Shown: one piece after another, positions 1-5,554 of the stretch | Numbering within the stretch: position 1 is the stretch's first letter | How the letters are laid out: every line of letters starts with the position of its first letter | Assembly (NCBI GenBank): GCA_019417145.1 | Contig: DXVY01000040.1 | Coordinates: 1 to 10,161, forward strand | DNA length: 10,161 nt | Direction: 5' to 3' | Origin: Clostridiales bacterium | Lineage (GTDB): Bacteria; Bacillota; Clostridia; Oscillospirales; Acutalibacteraceae | Notes under the pieces: generated by a model | Told to the model about the DNA's origin: nothing | What the model saw: the letters and a program-made list of their open reading frames with translations, nothing else | Databases searched by the model: none | Program-made: the position numbers and the translations under genes

Positions 1-65
1 GCGACGGGGAGATCACCATCGCCGACGTGATGGAAATCTGTAAGATCCTGGCCCGTCAGGGCTGA
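1..65 (+). CDS. C-terminal end of a dockerin-domain protein (5' end outside window)
   Basis: The frame beginning at base 3 reads DGEITIADVMEICKILARQG and then stops at TGA 63-65. The acidic Asp-Gly loop followed by I-T-I-A-D-V-M-E and a short helix ending near the C-terminus is the pattern of the second repeat of a type I dockerin, in which a calcium-binding loop precedes the helix. Dockerins bind cohesins and attach secreted enzymes to scaffolds or cell-surface proteins, so the missing upstream part is probably a secreted enzyme, plausibly carbohydrate-active. Only 20 residues are visible, so the enzyme class cannot be told. The next gene starts 47 bases downstream with no obvious terminator between them, so cotranscription is possible. 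Confidence 0.7.
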   Translation, partial: DGEITIADVMEICKILARQG

Positions 66-112
66 GGCAATCAATATCCGCCCTGAACCGGGGAGAAAGA
101 CAGAGGTGTATT

Positions 113-2152
113 ATGGATAAATTGGTACAGAGCTTACGCGAGAAGATCATGAAAAAGGAACTACATACCTATCGCAGAGATGTGGAAAATAACCTGTACG
201 CGGATTTTGACAAGCGGGGCTTGTCCGCCACCCGGCGCATGACCGAGCGGTTCCGCTTTATGCTGGAAAACGAGACGCCGGTGGTGTTGCCGGAGGAACG
301 CATTTCCTATCTGCGCACCATCCGCGCCCTGCCGGATATCTATTCGGCCGAGGAAAAGGAGAGGCTGTTTGGCAAAAACGTGTGGATTGTGGGCAATATC
401 TGTCCCGATTACGCCACCACCATCGGCACAGGTCTGGATTACCAGCGGGAACGCTGCCAGAAGCGGATGGAGACCGCCGACCAAAAGCAGCGGGAATTTT
501 TGCAGTGCGTGATGGACTCCATCGACGCCATATTGGCCCTGGCCGCCCGGTATCGGGCGGAAGCCGTACGGGTGGGAAACCGGACGGTGGCAGAGCTCTT
601 GGAGCATGTGCCGGCCAAGGGCGCCCGCACCTTCCATGAAGCGCTGCAATTTTTCCGGATCTTGCATTTTTCTCTCTGGTGCGAGGGAGAGAATCATAAC
701 TGCATCGGCCGGTTTGACCAGTATATGTACCCCTACTGGAAGCGGGATATAGACAGCGGCCGTTTGAGCAGGGAGGAGGCCTTCTCCCTGCTGGAGGAGT
801 TTTTCACCACCTTTAACCGGGACAACGACCTGTATCCCGGCGTGCAGCGGGGGGATAACGGGCAGAGCATGATGCTGGGCGGTTGCGACGCGCAGGGAAA
901 TCCTGTTTTCAACGACCTGTCCTCGGCCTGCCTGCAAGCCTCCCGAGAGCTTTTGATGATCGATCCCAAAATCAATTTGCGGGTGGATAAAAACACCCCG
1001 CCCGAGGTCTATTATGAGGGCACCCTGCTGACCAAGGCGGGACTGGGCTTCCCCCAGTATGCCAACGACGACGTGGTCATCGACGGCCTTGTGCGCCTGG
1101 GCTACAGCCTGGAGGACGCCCGGGACTATACCGTGGCCGCCTGCTGGGAGTTCATCATTCCCCGCTGGGGCATGGAGATCCCCAACATCGACGCCTTCAG
1201 CTATCCCGACGCGGTGAACGCCTGTGTGGGCAGGCTGGATACCTACGACAGCTTTGACGCGCTGATGGCGGACGTGAAACGGGAAATGGCTTCCCAGAGC
1301 CAGCGGTTGATCGATTTCGCCAATACGGCCTACCTGCTGCCCGCCCCCTTCATGTCGGTGCTCATGGACGACTGTATCCAGCGCGCCGCCGACATTTCCG
1401 AGGGCTCCCGGTACAATAACTACGGCCTGCACGGCGTGGGCCTGGCCACCGCCGTGGACACCCTGACCTCCATCCGCCTACATGTGTTTGATAAGAAGGA
1501 CGTGACCGCGGCGCAGATGATGGCGGCCTCGGCCAACGATTTTGCCGACGCCCCCGAGCTGCTGCATCTTGTGCGGTATGAGACGCCCAAGTTCGGCGAC
1601 TCGGACGAGATAACCGACCAGATCGCCTGCGAGCTCATGTCTTATTACGCCTCCTGCCTGGAGGGTAAGAAGAACAACCGCGGCGGCATCTACCGGCCGG
1701 GTACCGGCTCGGCTATGTATTATATGTGGTTTGCCGAGAACATGCAGGCCACCCCGGGCGGCCATCGGCAAAACGAGCCGCTGGAGACCAACTATGCGCC
1801 CTCCCTGTATGTGCGCAGCAAGGGCCCGCTGTCGGTCATCCAATCCTTTACCAAGCCGGACCTGCGGCGTGTCATCAACGGCGGTCCCCTGACCATGGAG
1901 TTCCACGACAGCGTCTTCAGAGATGAGGAGAGCATCCGCAAGGTGGCGTCTTTGGTGCGGATTTTCGTCCAGCAGGGCGGGCACCAGATGCAGCTCAACG
2001 CGGTCAATCGGGATACGCTGCTGGACGCCCAGGCCCATCCGGAAAACTATCAAAACCTGATTGTGCGGGTATGGGGCTGGAGCGCCTATTTCGTACAGCT
2101 CGACAAAAAGTACCAGGATCATGTGATCGCTCGGCAGGAATACAGGGTCTGA
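113..2152 (+). CDS. Compact glycyl radical enzyme of the pyruvate formate-lyase superfamily, substrate unknown
   Basis: This 679-residue protein is a glycyl radical enzyme (GRE). The C-terminal radical loop reads RVWGWSAYF, placing the radical glycine at Gly655. The thiyl-radical cysteine is Cys344 in AACWE, giving a Cys-x-Glu pair (Cys344/Glu346). Other family marks are ARTFHEALQ (171-179) and GRFDQYMYPY (199-208). A Cys-x-Glu pair is typical of GRE eliminases and decarboxylases (glycerol, choline, hydroxyproline and isethionate enzymes); pyruvate formate-lyase uses adjacent cysteines. At 679 residues it is about 100 or more shorter than those enzymes (roughly 760-900), mainly at the N-terminus, yet the start is well supported: AGAGGTG at 102-108 precedes ATG 113, and the stop is clean. 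The activase gene follows within 15 bases. No signal peptide or microcompartment targeting peptide is evident, so it is probably cytosolic. The substrate cannot be assigned; the Trp inside the Cys-Trp-Glu motif differs from the G-C-[VI]-E I know from characterised members. Confidence 0.9.
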   Translation: MDKLVQSLREKIMKKELHTYRRDVENNLYADFDKRGLSATRRMTERFRFMLENETPVVLPEERISYLRTIRALPDIYSAEEKERLFGKNVWIVGNICPDYATTIGTGLDYQRERCQKRMETADQKQREFLQCVMDSIDAILALAARYRAEAVRVGNRTVAELLEHVPAKGARTFHEALQFFRILHFSLWCEGENHNCIGRFDQYMYPYWKRDIDSGRLSREEAFSLLEEFFTTFNRDNDLYPGVQRGDNGQSMMLGGCDAQGNPVFNDLSSACLQASRELLMIDPKINLRVDKNTPPEVYYEGTLLTKAGLGFPQYANDDVVIDGLVRLGYSLEDARDYTVAACWEFIIPRWGMEIPNIDAFSYPDAVNACVGRLDTYDSFDALMADVKREMASQSQRLIDFANTAYLLPAPFMSVLMDDCIQRAADISEGSRYNNYGLHGVGLATAVDTLTSIRLHVFDKKDVTAAQMMAASANDFADAPELLHLVRYETPKFGDSDEITDQIACELMSYYASCLEGKKNNRGGIYRPGTGSAMYYMWFAENMQATPGGHRQNEPLETNYAPSLYVRSKGPLSVIQSFTKPDLRRVINGGPLTMEFHDSVFRDEESIRKVASLVRIFVQQGGHQMQLNAVNRDTLLDAQAHPENYQNLIVRVWGWSAYFVQLDKKYQDHVIARQEYRV

Positions 2153-2167
2153 CGGGGGGCGTAGAAG

Positions 2168-3016
2168 ATAGAAGGGGTCATTTTCGATATCAAAGAGTTT
2201 ACGGTGCACGACGGGCCGGGCATCCGCACCACCGTCTTTCTCAAGGGCTGTCCGCTGCGTTGTGTCTGGTGCCACAATCCCGAGGGACTATCGGTGCAGC
2301 CTCAGCTCATGGTTTCCAAAAACGGCTGTCTGGAGTGCGGCGCCTGCCGGAAACCCTGCGACCACCCCCAGTGCCAGCCCTTTGGCCGCTGCATCCTGGC
2401 CTGTCCGGCCGGTCTGCTCACCGTGGCGGGTGAGCGGGTGGAAGCGGCGGAGCTGGCCGGTCGACTCCTTGGGCAGCGCGCCTTTTTCGAAAACTCCGGC
2501 GGCGGGGTCACCCTGTCCGGCGGCGAGCCGCTCATGCAGCCGGACTTTGTCTGCGAGCTGCTTGCTAAGCTCCGGCCGCTGCACCGGCTGATCGAGACGT
2601 CGGGCTATGCGCCCGCCGAAACCTTCCAGCGGGTAGTGAGCCAGTGCGATATGGTGTATATGGATGTGAAGCACCTGGACGAGGATGTGCACCGGGAGGT
2701 GACCGGGGTCAGCAACGCCCCCATCCTGCAAAATCTGCGTTGGCTCAAGTCCTCCGGCCTCCCCTATGTGATCCGGGTGCCCCTCATTCCCGGCATCAAC
2801 GACGACCAGGCCCATCTGGACCGGATCGTATCCCTCGCCGAGCGGGACAGGGGCAACCTTCTGCGCATCGACTTTATGCCCTACAATCCCTTTGCCGCGG
2901 CCAAGTACGAGATGGCGGGCATGCCCTTCCGGTACAAGAAAGACCGGGACAACGACCTAACCCAGATCCCCAGGGCCCATTTGGAGAAAAGCGGCATCGC
3001 ATACAGTATATTGTAA
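2168..3016 (+). CDS. Glycyl radical enzyme activase (radical SAM), probable non-ATG start
   Basis: It activates the upstream enzyme by abstracting hydrogen from its glycine using S-adenosylmethionine and a [4Fe-4S] cluster. Numbered from ATA 2168 (282 residues), it has HDGPGIRTT from residue 14, the radical-SAM motif C28-x3-C32-x2-C35, GGEP (118-121), IETSGYAP, MDVKHLD and VIRVPLIPGIND. Between the SAM motif and GGEP sits a ferredoxin-like insert: C54-x2-C57-x2-C60-x3-C64, then C69-x2-F72-x2-C75-x3-C79-P, where Phe stands in for an expected cysteine. An in-frame TAG (2162-2164) blocks longer starts. The first conventional start is GTG 2204, but using it would remove the conserved first strand (GVIFDIKEFTV) that precedes HDGPG throughout the family. 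ATA 2168 restores the usual N-terminal length, although its upstream G-run is a poor ribosome site. The exact start is therefore uncertain. It is almost certainly cotranscribed with the enzyme gene, whose stop lies 15 bases before ATA. Confidence 0.88.
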   Translation: MEGVIFDIKEFTVHDGPGIRTTVFLKGCPLRCVWCHNPEGLSVQPQLMVSKNGCLECGACRKPCDHPQCQPFGRCILACPAGLLTVAGERVEAAELAGRLLGQRAFFENSGGGVTLSGGEPLMQPDFVCELLAKLRPLHRLIETSGYAPAETFQRVVSQCDMVYMDVKHLDEDVHREVTGVSNAPILQNLRWLKSSGLPYVIRVPLIPGINDDQAHLDRIVSLAERDRGNLLRIDFMPYNPFAAAKYEMAGMPFRYKKDRDNDLTQIPRAHLEKSGIAYSIL

Positions 3017-3032
3017 GCCTGAAGTCAAAAAG

Positions 3033-3055
3033 GCATGCCCCCATAGAGGGCATGC
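3033..3055 (+). other. Perfect 8-bp hairpin just after the activase stop
   Basis: GCATGCCC (3033-3040) and GGGCATGC (3048-3055) are exact reverse complements around a 7-base loop, 16 bases after the stop. No T-run follows, so on its own it is a poor intrinsic terminator. It may stabilise the mRNA 3' end or act together with the stronger hairpin at 3081. Confidence 0.5.
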
Positions 3056-3080
3056 ACAAGCCTTGTAGAGGCCGCAAACC

Positions 3081-3115
3081 AAGCCAGCGCCTAGAAGGCG
3101 CTGGCTTTCCTTCTG
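3081..3115 (+). terminator. Intrinsic terminator-like hairpin of the GRE/activase unit
   Basis: AAGCCAGCGCC (3081-3091) and GGCGCTGGCTT (3097-3107) form a perfect 11-bp, GC-rich stem with a 5-base TAGAA loop. It is followed by a broken pyrimidine tract, TCCTTCTG. The stem is strong but the T-tract is interrupted. Its position 65 bases after the activase stop fits the end of the operon. Confidence 0.7.
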
Positions 3116-3232
3116 CTTGCAGCAGAGCCGAAGGGCGGCGGGCGCCCCAAGGGAGCCGGTCGCGCTTTTGGCGAGGGAAAGGCGACCGCCGCCGGGACCA
3201 AAGCCGGGCGCGCGGGCCGGATTTCTCCCACA

Positions 3233-3255
3233 GCCGACGGGATGGGACGGCGCGT
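3233..3255. repeat. Direct repeat copy 1 (23 bases)
   Basis: This copy begins GCCGACGGGATGGGACGGCG and continues CGT. It matches the copy at 3303-3325 at 22 of 23 positions (G or A at the seventh base), with starts exactly 70 bases apart. GCCG and CGGC near its ends could pair as a short stem. The intergenic, non-coding location suggests a dispersed repetitive element rather than coding sequence. Confidence 0.65.
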
Positions 3256-3302
3256 CTTTTCCCTTTATTTTCTATTGGCCCGGGCATCCCACCGCAAAAA
3301 CG

Positions 3303-3325
3303 GCCGACAGGATGGGACGGCGCGT
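3303..3325. repeat. Direct repeat copy 2 (23 bases)
   Basis: Second copy, beginning GCCGACAGGATGGGACGGCG and continuing CGT, then TTCCCT; copy 1 is followed by CTTTTCCCT, so similarity continues weakly beyond the core. No third copy was found in this intergenic region by eye. Confidence 0.65.
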
Positions 3326-3351
3326 TTCCCTGTGGGCCTGGCTGGCGCAAG

Positions 3352-3390
3352 AAAGGGCCGCCGGAAGCTTTGGCTTCCCGGCGACCCTTT
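3352..3390 (-). terminator. Intrinsic terminator of the corA-type gene
   Basis: Read on the minus strand, AAAGGG and CGCCGGGAAGC fold back on GCTTCCGGCG and CCCTTT, with one bulged base, a mismatch and a small CAAA loop, then TTCTT. The hairpin begins 7 bases after the corA stop (TGA on the minus strand, 3397-3399). Position and shape fit an intrinsic terminator. Confidence 0.75.
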
Positions 3391-3396
3391 TGGCGG

Positions 3397-4335
3397 TCAG
3401 AACATTTTCTTTTTGTAGAGGACAAATCCCGTCACCAGGGTGGCCACCAGCGCGATGGCCAGGGGGATCCAGATGGTCCCGGCAAAGGGAAGGTTGCCCG
3501 CGCTCTCGCCGATATTCATGCCGTAAAAGCTGAAGATCATGGTGGGGATGGCCATGACGATGGTGATGGAGGCCAGCATCTTCATTACGATATTCAGGTT
3601 GTTGGAGATGATGGAGGCAAAGGCGTCCATCGTGCCGGACAGAATGGTAAGATAGATGTTGGTCATTTCAATGGCCTGCTTGATCTCGATGAGCACATCC
3701 TCCAGCAGGTCCTGGTCCTCCTCATAGAGCTTGATGCTCCGGCTGCGCATCATTTTCTCCAGTGTGATCTCATTGGCCTTCAGGGAGGTCTGAAAATAAA
3801 CCAGGGACTTTTGCAGCTCCAAAAGCTGGATCAGCTCTTTGTTGCGCATGGATTTGCGCAGCTCGTTTTCCGTGTGGTTAGAGCGCTTGTCGATCTGCTT
3901 GAGATACTGTAGGAACCGGGTGGCCACCCGCAGCAGCAGATGGAGCACAAACTGGGTGCGCAGGGCGGGGTTGGCGTTTTTGACCACGCCGTCGGCCATT
4001 TCCAGGACCGCCGGGTTATCTCGCAAGGATACGGTGATCAGGTCCTTTTCGGTGAGCATGATGCCGATAGGCATGGTGGAATAAGAGATGGTGCCCTCAT
4101 CCTTTTGGGCGTAGGGAACGTCCACAATGATCAGGGTCTGCCCGTCCTCGGTCTCCAGGTGGGAGGATTCCTCCTCGTCCAGAGAGGAGCGCAGATACTC
4201 GGGCGGGATCTGGTGCTGTTCGGTCAGATAGGTCAGCTCTTCATCATTGGGCGCGCAAACATTGATCCAGCAGCCCTTCTCGTAGGCCGGGATCTCCGCC
4301 ATGCGGCCGTCGACGGTCTTCAGGTAAGAAATCAT
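3397..4335 (-). CDS. corA: CorA-family divalent cation (magnesium-type) transporter
   Basis: This 312-residue protein has the CorA design: a large N-terminal cytoplasmic domain rich in acidic and helical segments, then two C-terminal membrane segments (about 250-271 and 287-308). The first ends in YGMN, with the diagnostic Gly-Met-Asn at 272-274, and the short outer loop GESAGNLPFAG follows. The C-terminus is the basic tail YKKKMF, usual for this family. CorA proteins form pentameric channels in the cytoplasmic membrane that import Mg2+, sometimes Co2+ or Ni2+; the particular ion cannot be told here. Length is normal for the family. The start at 4335 is supported by AAGGAGG on the minus strand (complement of 4343-4349), 7 bases upstream. 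It appears monocistronic, with its own promoter and terminator, and converges on the GRE/activase pair. Confidence 0.93.
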   Translation of the reverse strand: MISYLKTVDGRMAEIPAYEKGCWINVCAPNDEELTYLTEQHQIPPEYLRSSLDEEESSHLETEDGQTLIIVDVPYAQKDEGTISYSTMPIGIMLTEKDLITVSLRDNPAVLEMADGVVKNANPALRTQFVLHLLLRVATRFLQYLKQIDKRSNHTENELRKSMRNKELIQLLELQKSLVYFQTSLKANEITLEKMMRSRSIKLYEEDQDLLEDVLIEIKQAIEMTNIYLTILSGTMDAFASIISNNLNIVMKMLASITIVMAIPTMIFSFYGMNIGESAGNLPFAGTIWIPLAIALVATLVTGFVLYKKKMF

Positions 4336-4463
4336 GGCGCAGCCTCCTTGATCAGGGGCGCGCCGGCAAAAGCGAGGGGGCGGCCCCGGATGGTATAATA
4401 TTACTTCGCGGTTTCCCGGGATCGGAGCTCACAGCCCCCACTCCTTTCTTGTGGTATATAACA
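4336..4463 (-). other. Leader of the corA-type mRNA, about 128 bases
   Basis: From the predicted transcription start near 4463 to the ATG, the leader is long and GC-rich. It contains GGAG...CTCC and GGGG-CCG-CCCC self-complementary pieces and two related TATACCA words (complements of TGGTATATAAC near 4452 and TGGTATAATAT near 4390). I do not recognise the conserved core of the M-box magnesium riboswitch or of any other known riboswitch. The TGGTATAATAT stretch could also hold a second, weaker promoter. Confidence 0.35.
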
Positions 4464-4469
4464 TTCTAC

Positions 4470-4497
4470 ATTATAGCACATGCGAGGGAGAATGCAA
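4470..4497 (-). promoter_or_regulatory. Predicted promoter of the corA-type gene
   Basis: On the minus strand TTGCAT (complement of 4492-4497) is followed after 16 bases by TATAAT (complement of 4470-4475), preceded by TGC, an extended -10. This fits a sigma-A type promoter reading into corA, with a transcription start near 4463. Confidence 0.7.
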
Positions 4498-4520
4498 GCA
4501 GTATATGCAATTATTCAGGC

Positions 4521-4588
4521 AAAAACGGCTGAAATAGGACGGAATCAACGGATTCCAGTGATTTTAGGCAATAGCGGGCCGTTTTTTT
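4521..4588. repeat. Imperfect palindrome between divergent promoters
   Basis: AAAAACGGC (4521-4529) pairs with GCCGTTTTT (4578-4586). CTGAAAT (4529-4535, sharing one base with the outer arm) pairs with ATTTTAG (4561-4567) with one G-T pair. GGAATC (4541-4546) pairs with GATTCC (4551-4556) around AACG. The whole makes a long stem with internal loops, A-rich at one end and T-rich at the other, like a bidirectional terminator. It lies upstream of both divergent promoters, where no gene needs terminating, so it could be an operator, a relic terminator or a small repeat element. Confidence 0.5.
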
Positions 4589-4591
4589 GTA

Positions 4592-4600
4592 TGATATAAT
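4592..4600 (+). promoter_or_regulatory. Predicted extended -10 promoter of the DUF2461 gene
   Basis: TGATATAAT at 4592-4600 is an extended -10 (TGn plus TATAAT). The hexamer 17 bases upstream (4572-4577) does not resemble TTGACA, so the extended -10 would carry recognition. Transcription would begin near 4607, leaving a leader of about 100 bases before ATG 4707. Confidence 0.55.
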
Positions 4601-4706
4601 GACCATACCTACAAATAGAGCTTTCCCCGGAAGAGCTACAAAACGCCATATGGAAAGTATTATGCGCCCGTTTACCGTTTTTCTAGCGCAAGAAGGAGGC
4701 AGGAAA

Positions 4707-5387
4707 ATGCCCATAACAAGGGAAACCCTGGAATTTTTGATGGAGAATCGCCTGCAAAACAGCCGGACCTGGTTTCACGACCACAAGGCCGATTATCAGC
4801 GGTATGTGGTGGCTCCCATGCGTTCATTGGCCCAGGAGCTGGGGCCCACAATGGAGGCGATCGATCCGGCCATCATAACCATCCCCCAGGTGGGGAAGGT
4901 GATATCCCATATCAACCGGGATATCCGCTATACAAAGGATAAGACCCTCTATCGGGAGGTCATGTGGCTGGCCTATACCCGGGACAAAAAGCGGTATCCC
5001 CTGCGGCCGGGCTTTTTCTTTGAGTTTTCTCCCGACGGCTTCCGGTACGGCTGCGGCTGTTACTATATGCCTCCGTCGGTAATGGATAGGATGCGCCGTC
5101 TGGTCTTGGAAAACCGGCCGGTGTTTAAGGCCGCCAAAAAGGAGGCGGAGGGGCAGACGCATTTTGGGCTGGAGGGGGATTTTTATAAAAGGCCCCATTT
5201 CCCTGAGCAGCCGGCCGACCTGCGGCCCTGGCTGGAAAGGAAGGAGCTGAGCATGATCCATAACAGCCAGGATTTTGATTTATTGTTTTCTCAAGACCTA
5301 GGTAAAGTTTTGTCGCATAATTTAATGAAAATTAGGTGTTTTTACGCGTTTATGCTGGCCGGGACCGTGGAAGCGGACGTAATTTGA
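4707..5387 (+). CDS. DUF2461 family protein
   Basis: This 226-residue protein fits DUF2461 (TIGR02453-type) in length and pattern. It begins with a helix leading to NSRTWFHDHKADY (18-30), carries the signature INRDIRYTKDKT (69-80), and then a central segment with RPGFFFEFSPDGF and GCGCYYMPP. The family is widespread in bacteria and its function is not established. It appears cytosolic, with no signal peptide or membrane segment. The reading frame opens earlier, at ATG 4587, but that ATG lies upstream of the predicted -10 box at 4595-4600 and has no ribosome site. ATG 4707 has AAGGAGG (4693-4699) 7 bases upstream and gives the family's normal N-terminus. Its stop overlaps a TTGACA, and no terminator is seen, so transcription may read through into the mannosidase. 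Confidence 0.88.
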   Translation: MPITRETLEFLMENRLQNSRTWFHDHKADYQRYVVAPMRSLAQELGPTMEAIDPAIITIPQVGKVISHINRDIRYTKDKTLYREVMWLAYTRDKKRYPLRPGFFFEFSPDGFRYGCGCYYMPPSVMDRMRRLVLENRPVFKAAKKEAEGQTHFGLEGDFYKRPHFPEQPADLRPWLERKELSMIHNSQDFDLLFSQDLGKVLSHNLMKIRCFYAFMLAGTVEADVI

Positions 5388-5405
5388 CAAAGTTCAGAAA
5401 TTCAG

Positions 5406-5434
5406 TTGACAGCATGGGTGCAGATTGTTACAAT
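5406..5434 (+). promoter_or_regulatory. Near-consensus sigma-A promoter of the alpha-mannosidase gene
   Basis: TTGACA (5406-5411), a 17-base spacer and TACAAT (5429-5434) differ from the ideal housekeeping promoter by one base. Transcription would start near 5441, giving a leader of about 114 bases. A second TTGACA (5384-5389), overlapping the stop of the preceding gene, has no -10 box at proper distance. No operator or catabolite-repression site was recognised nearby. Confidence 0.8.
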
Positions 5435-5554
5435 AACTATGAAGTATACGGCTGCAATCACAGGTTTTGTGGCTGTTGACGAAATCGGTCGTTGCGGAAT
5501 GGCGTTGCGGCGGTCTCGTCTCGCTTTTGAATCTTTGCAAATGGAGGTAAGAAG

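Larger units (their letters stand above)
3017..3396. other. Intergenic region between convergent genes
   Basis: This 380-base stretch lies between the activase stop and the corA stop. It holds two strong hairpins near its left end, a small TCTGC/GCAGA hairpin (3112-3126), a GC-rich middle with no recognised gene, two copies of a 23-base direct repeat, and the corA terminator at the right end. Open frames running through it are extensions of shadow frames, without ribosome sites or recognisable protein features. Confidence 0.6.

Noticed and set aside
161..1432. Minus-strand open frame of 423 codons opposite the GRE gene
   Set aside because: Antisense shadow of a strongly supported gene, with no ribosome site and no family features; the same holds for the minus-strand frame at 1478-2275.
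113..2152. Assignment of the GRE as pyruvate formate-lyase
   Set aside because: It lacks the adjacent Cys-Cys pair of pyruvate formate-lyase and has Cys-x-Glu instead, and its length is too short.
3233..3325. CRISPR array
   Set aside because: Only two repeat copies with a 47-base gap and no further units or cas genes; this is not a CRISPR array.
2644..3912. Plus-strand open frame of 422 codons across the activase end, the intergenic region and antisense to corA
   Set aside because: It crosses three unrelated regions, has low-complexity composition and no domain; corA on the opposite strand has clear GMN and membrane segments.
4336..4463. M-box magnesium riboswitch upstream of corA
   Set aside because: The conserved M-box core and terminator arrangement were looked for and not seen.
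4587..4706. Longer N-terminus for the DUF2461 protein (start at ATG 4587)
   Set aside because: The extra 40 residues lack a ribosome site, precede the predicted promoter -10 box and are not part of the family's normal length.
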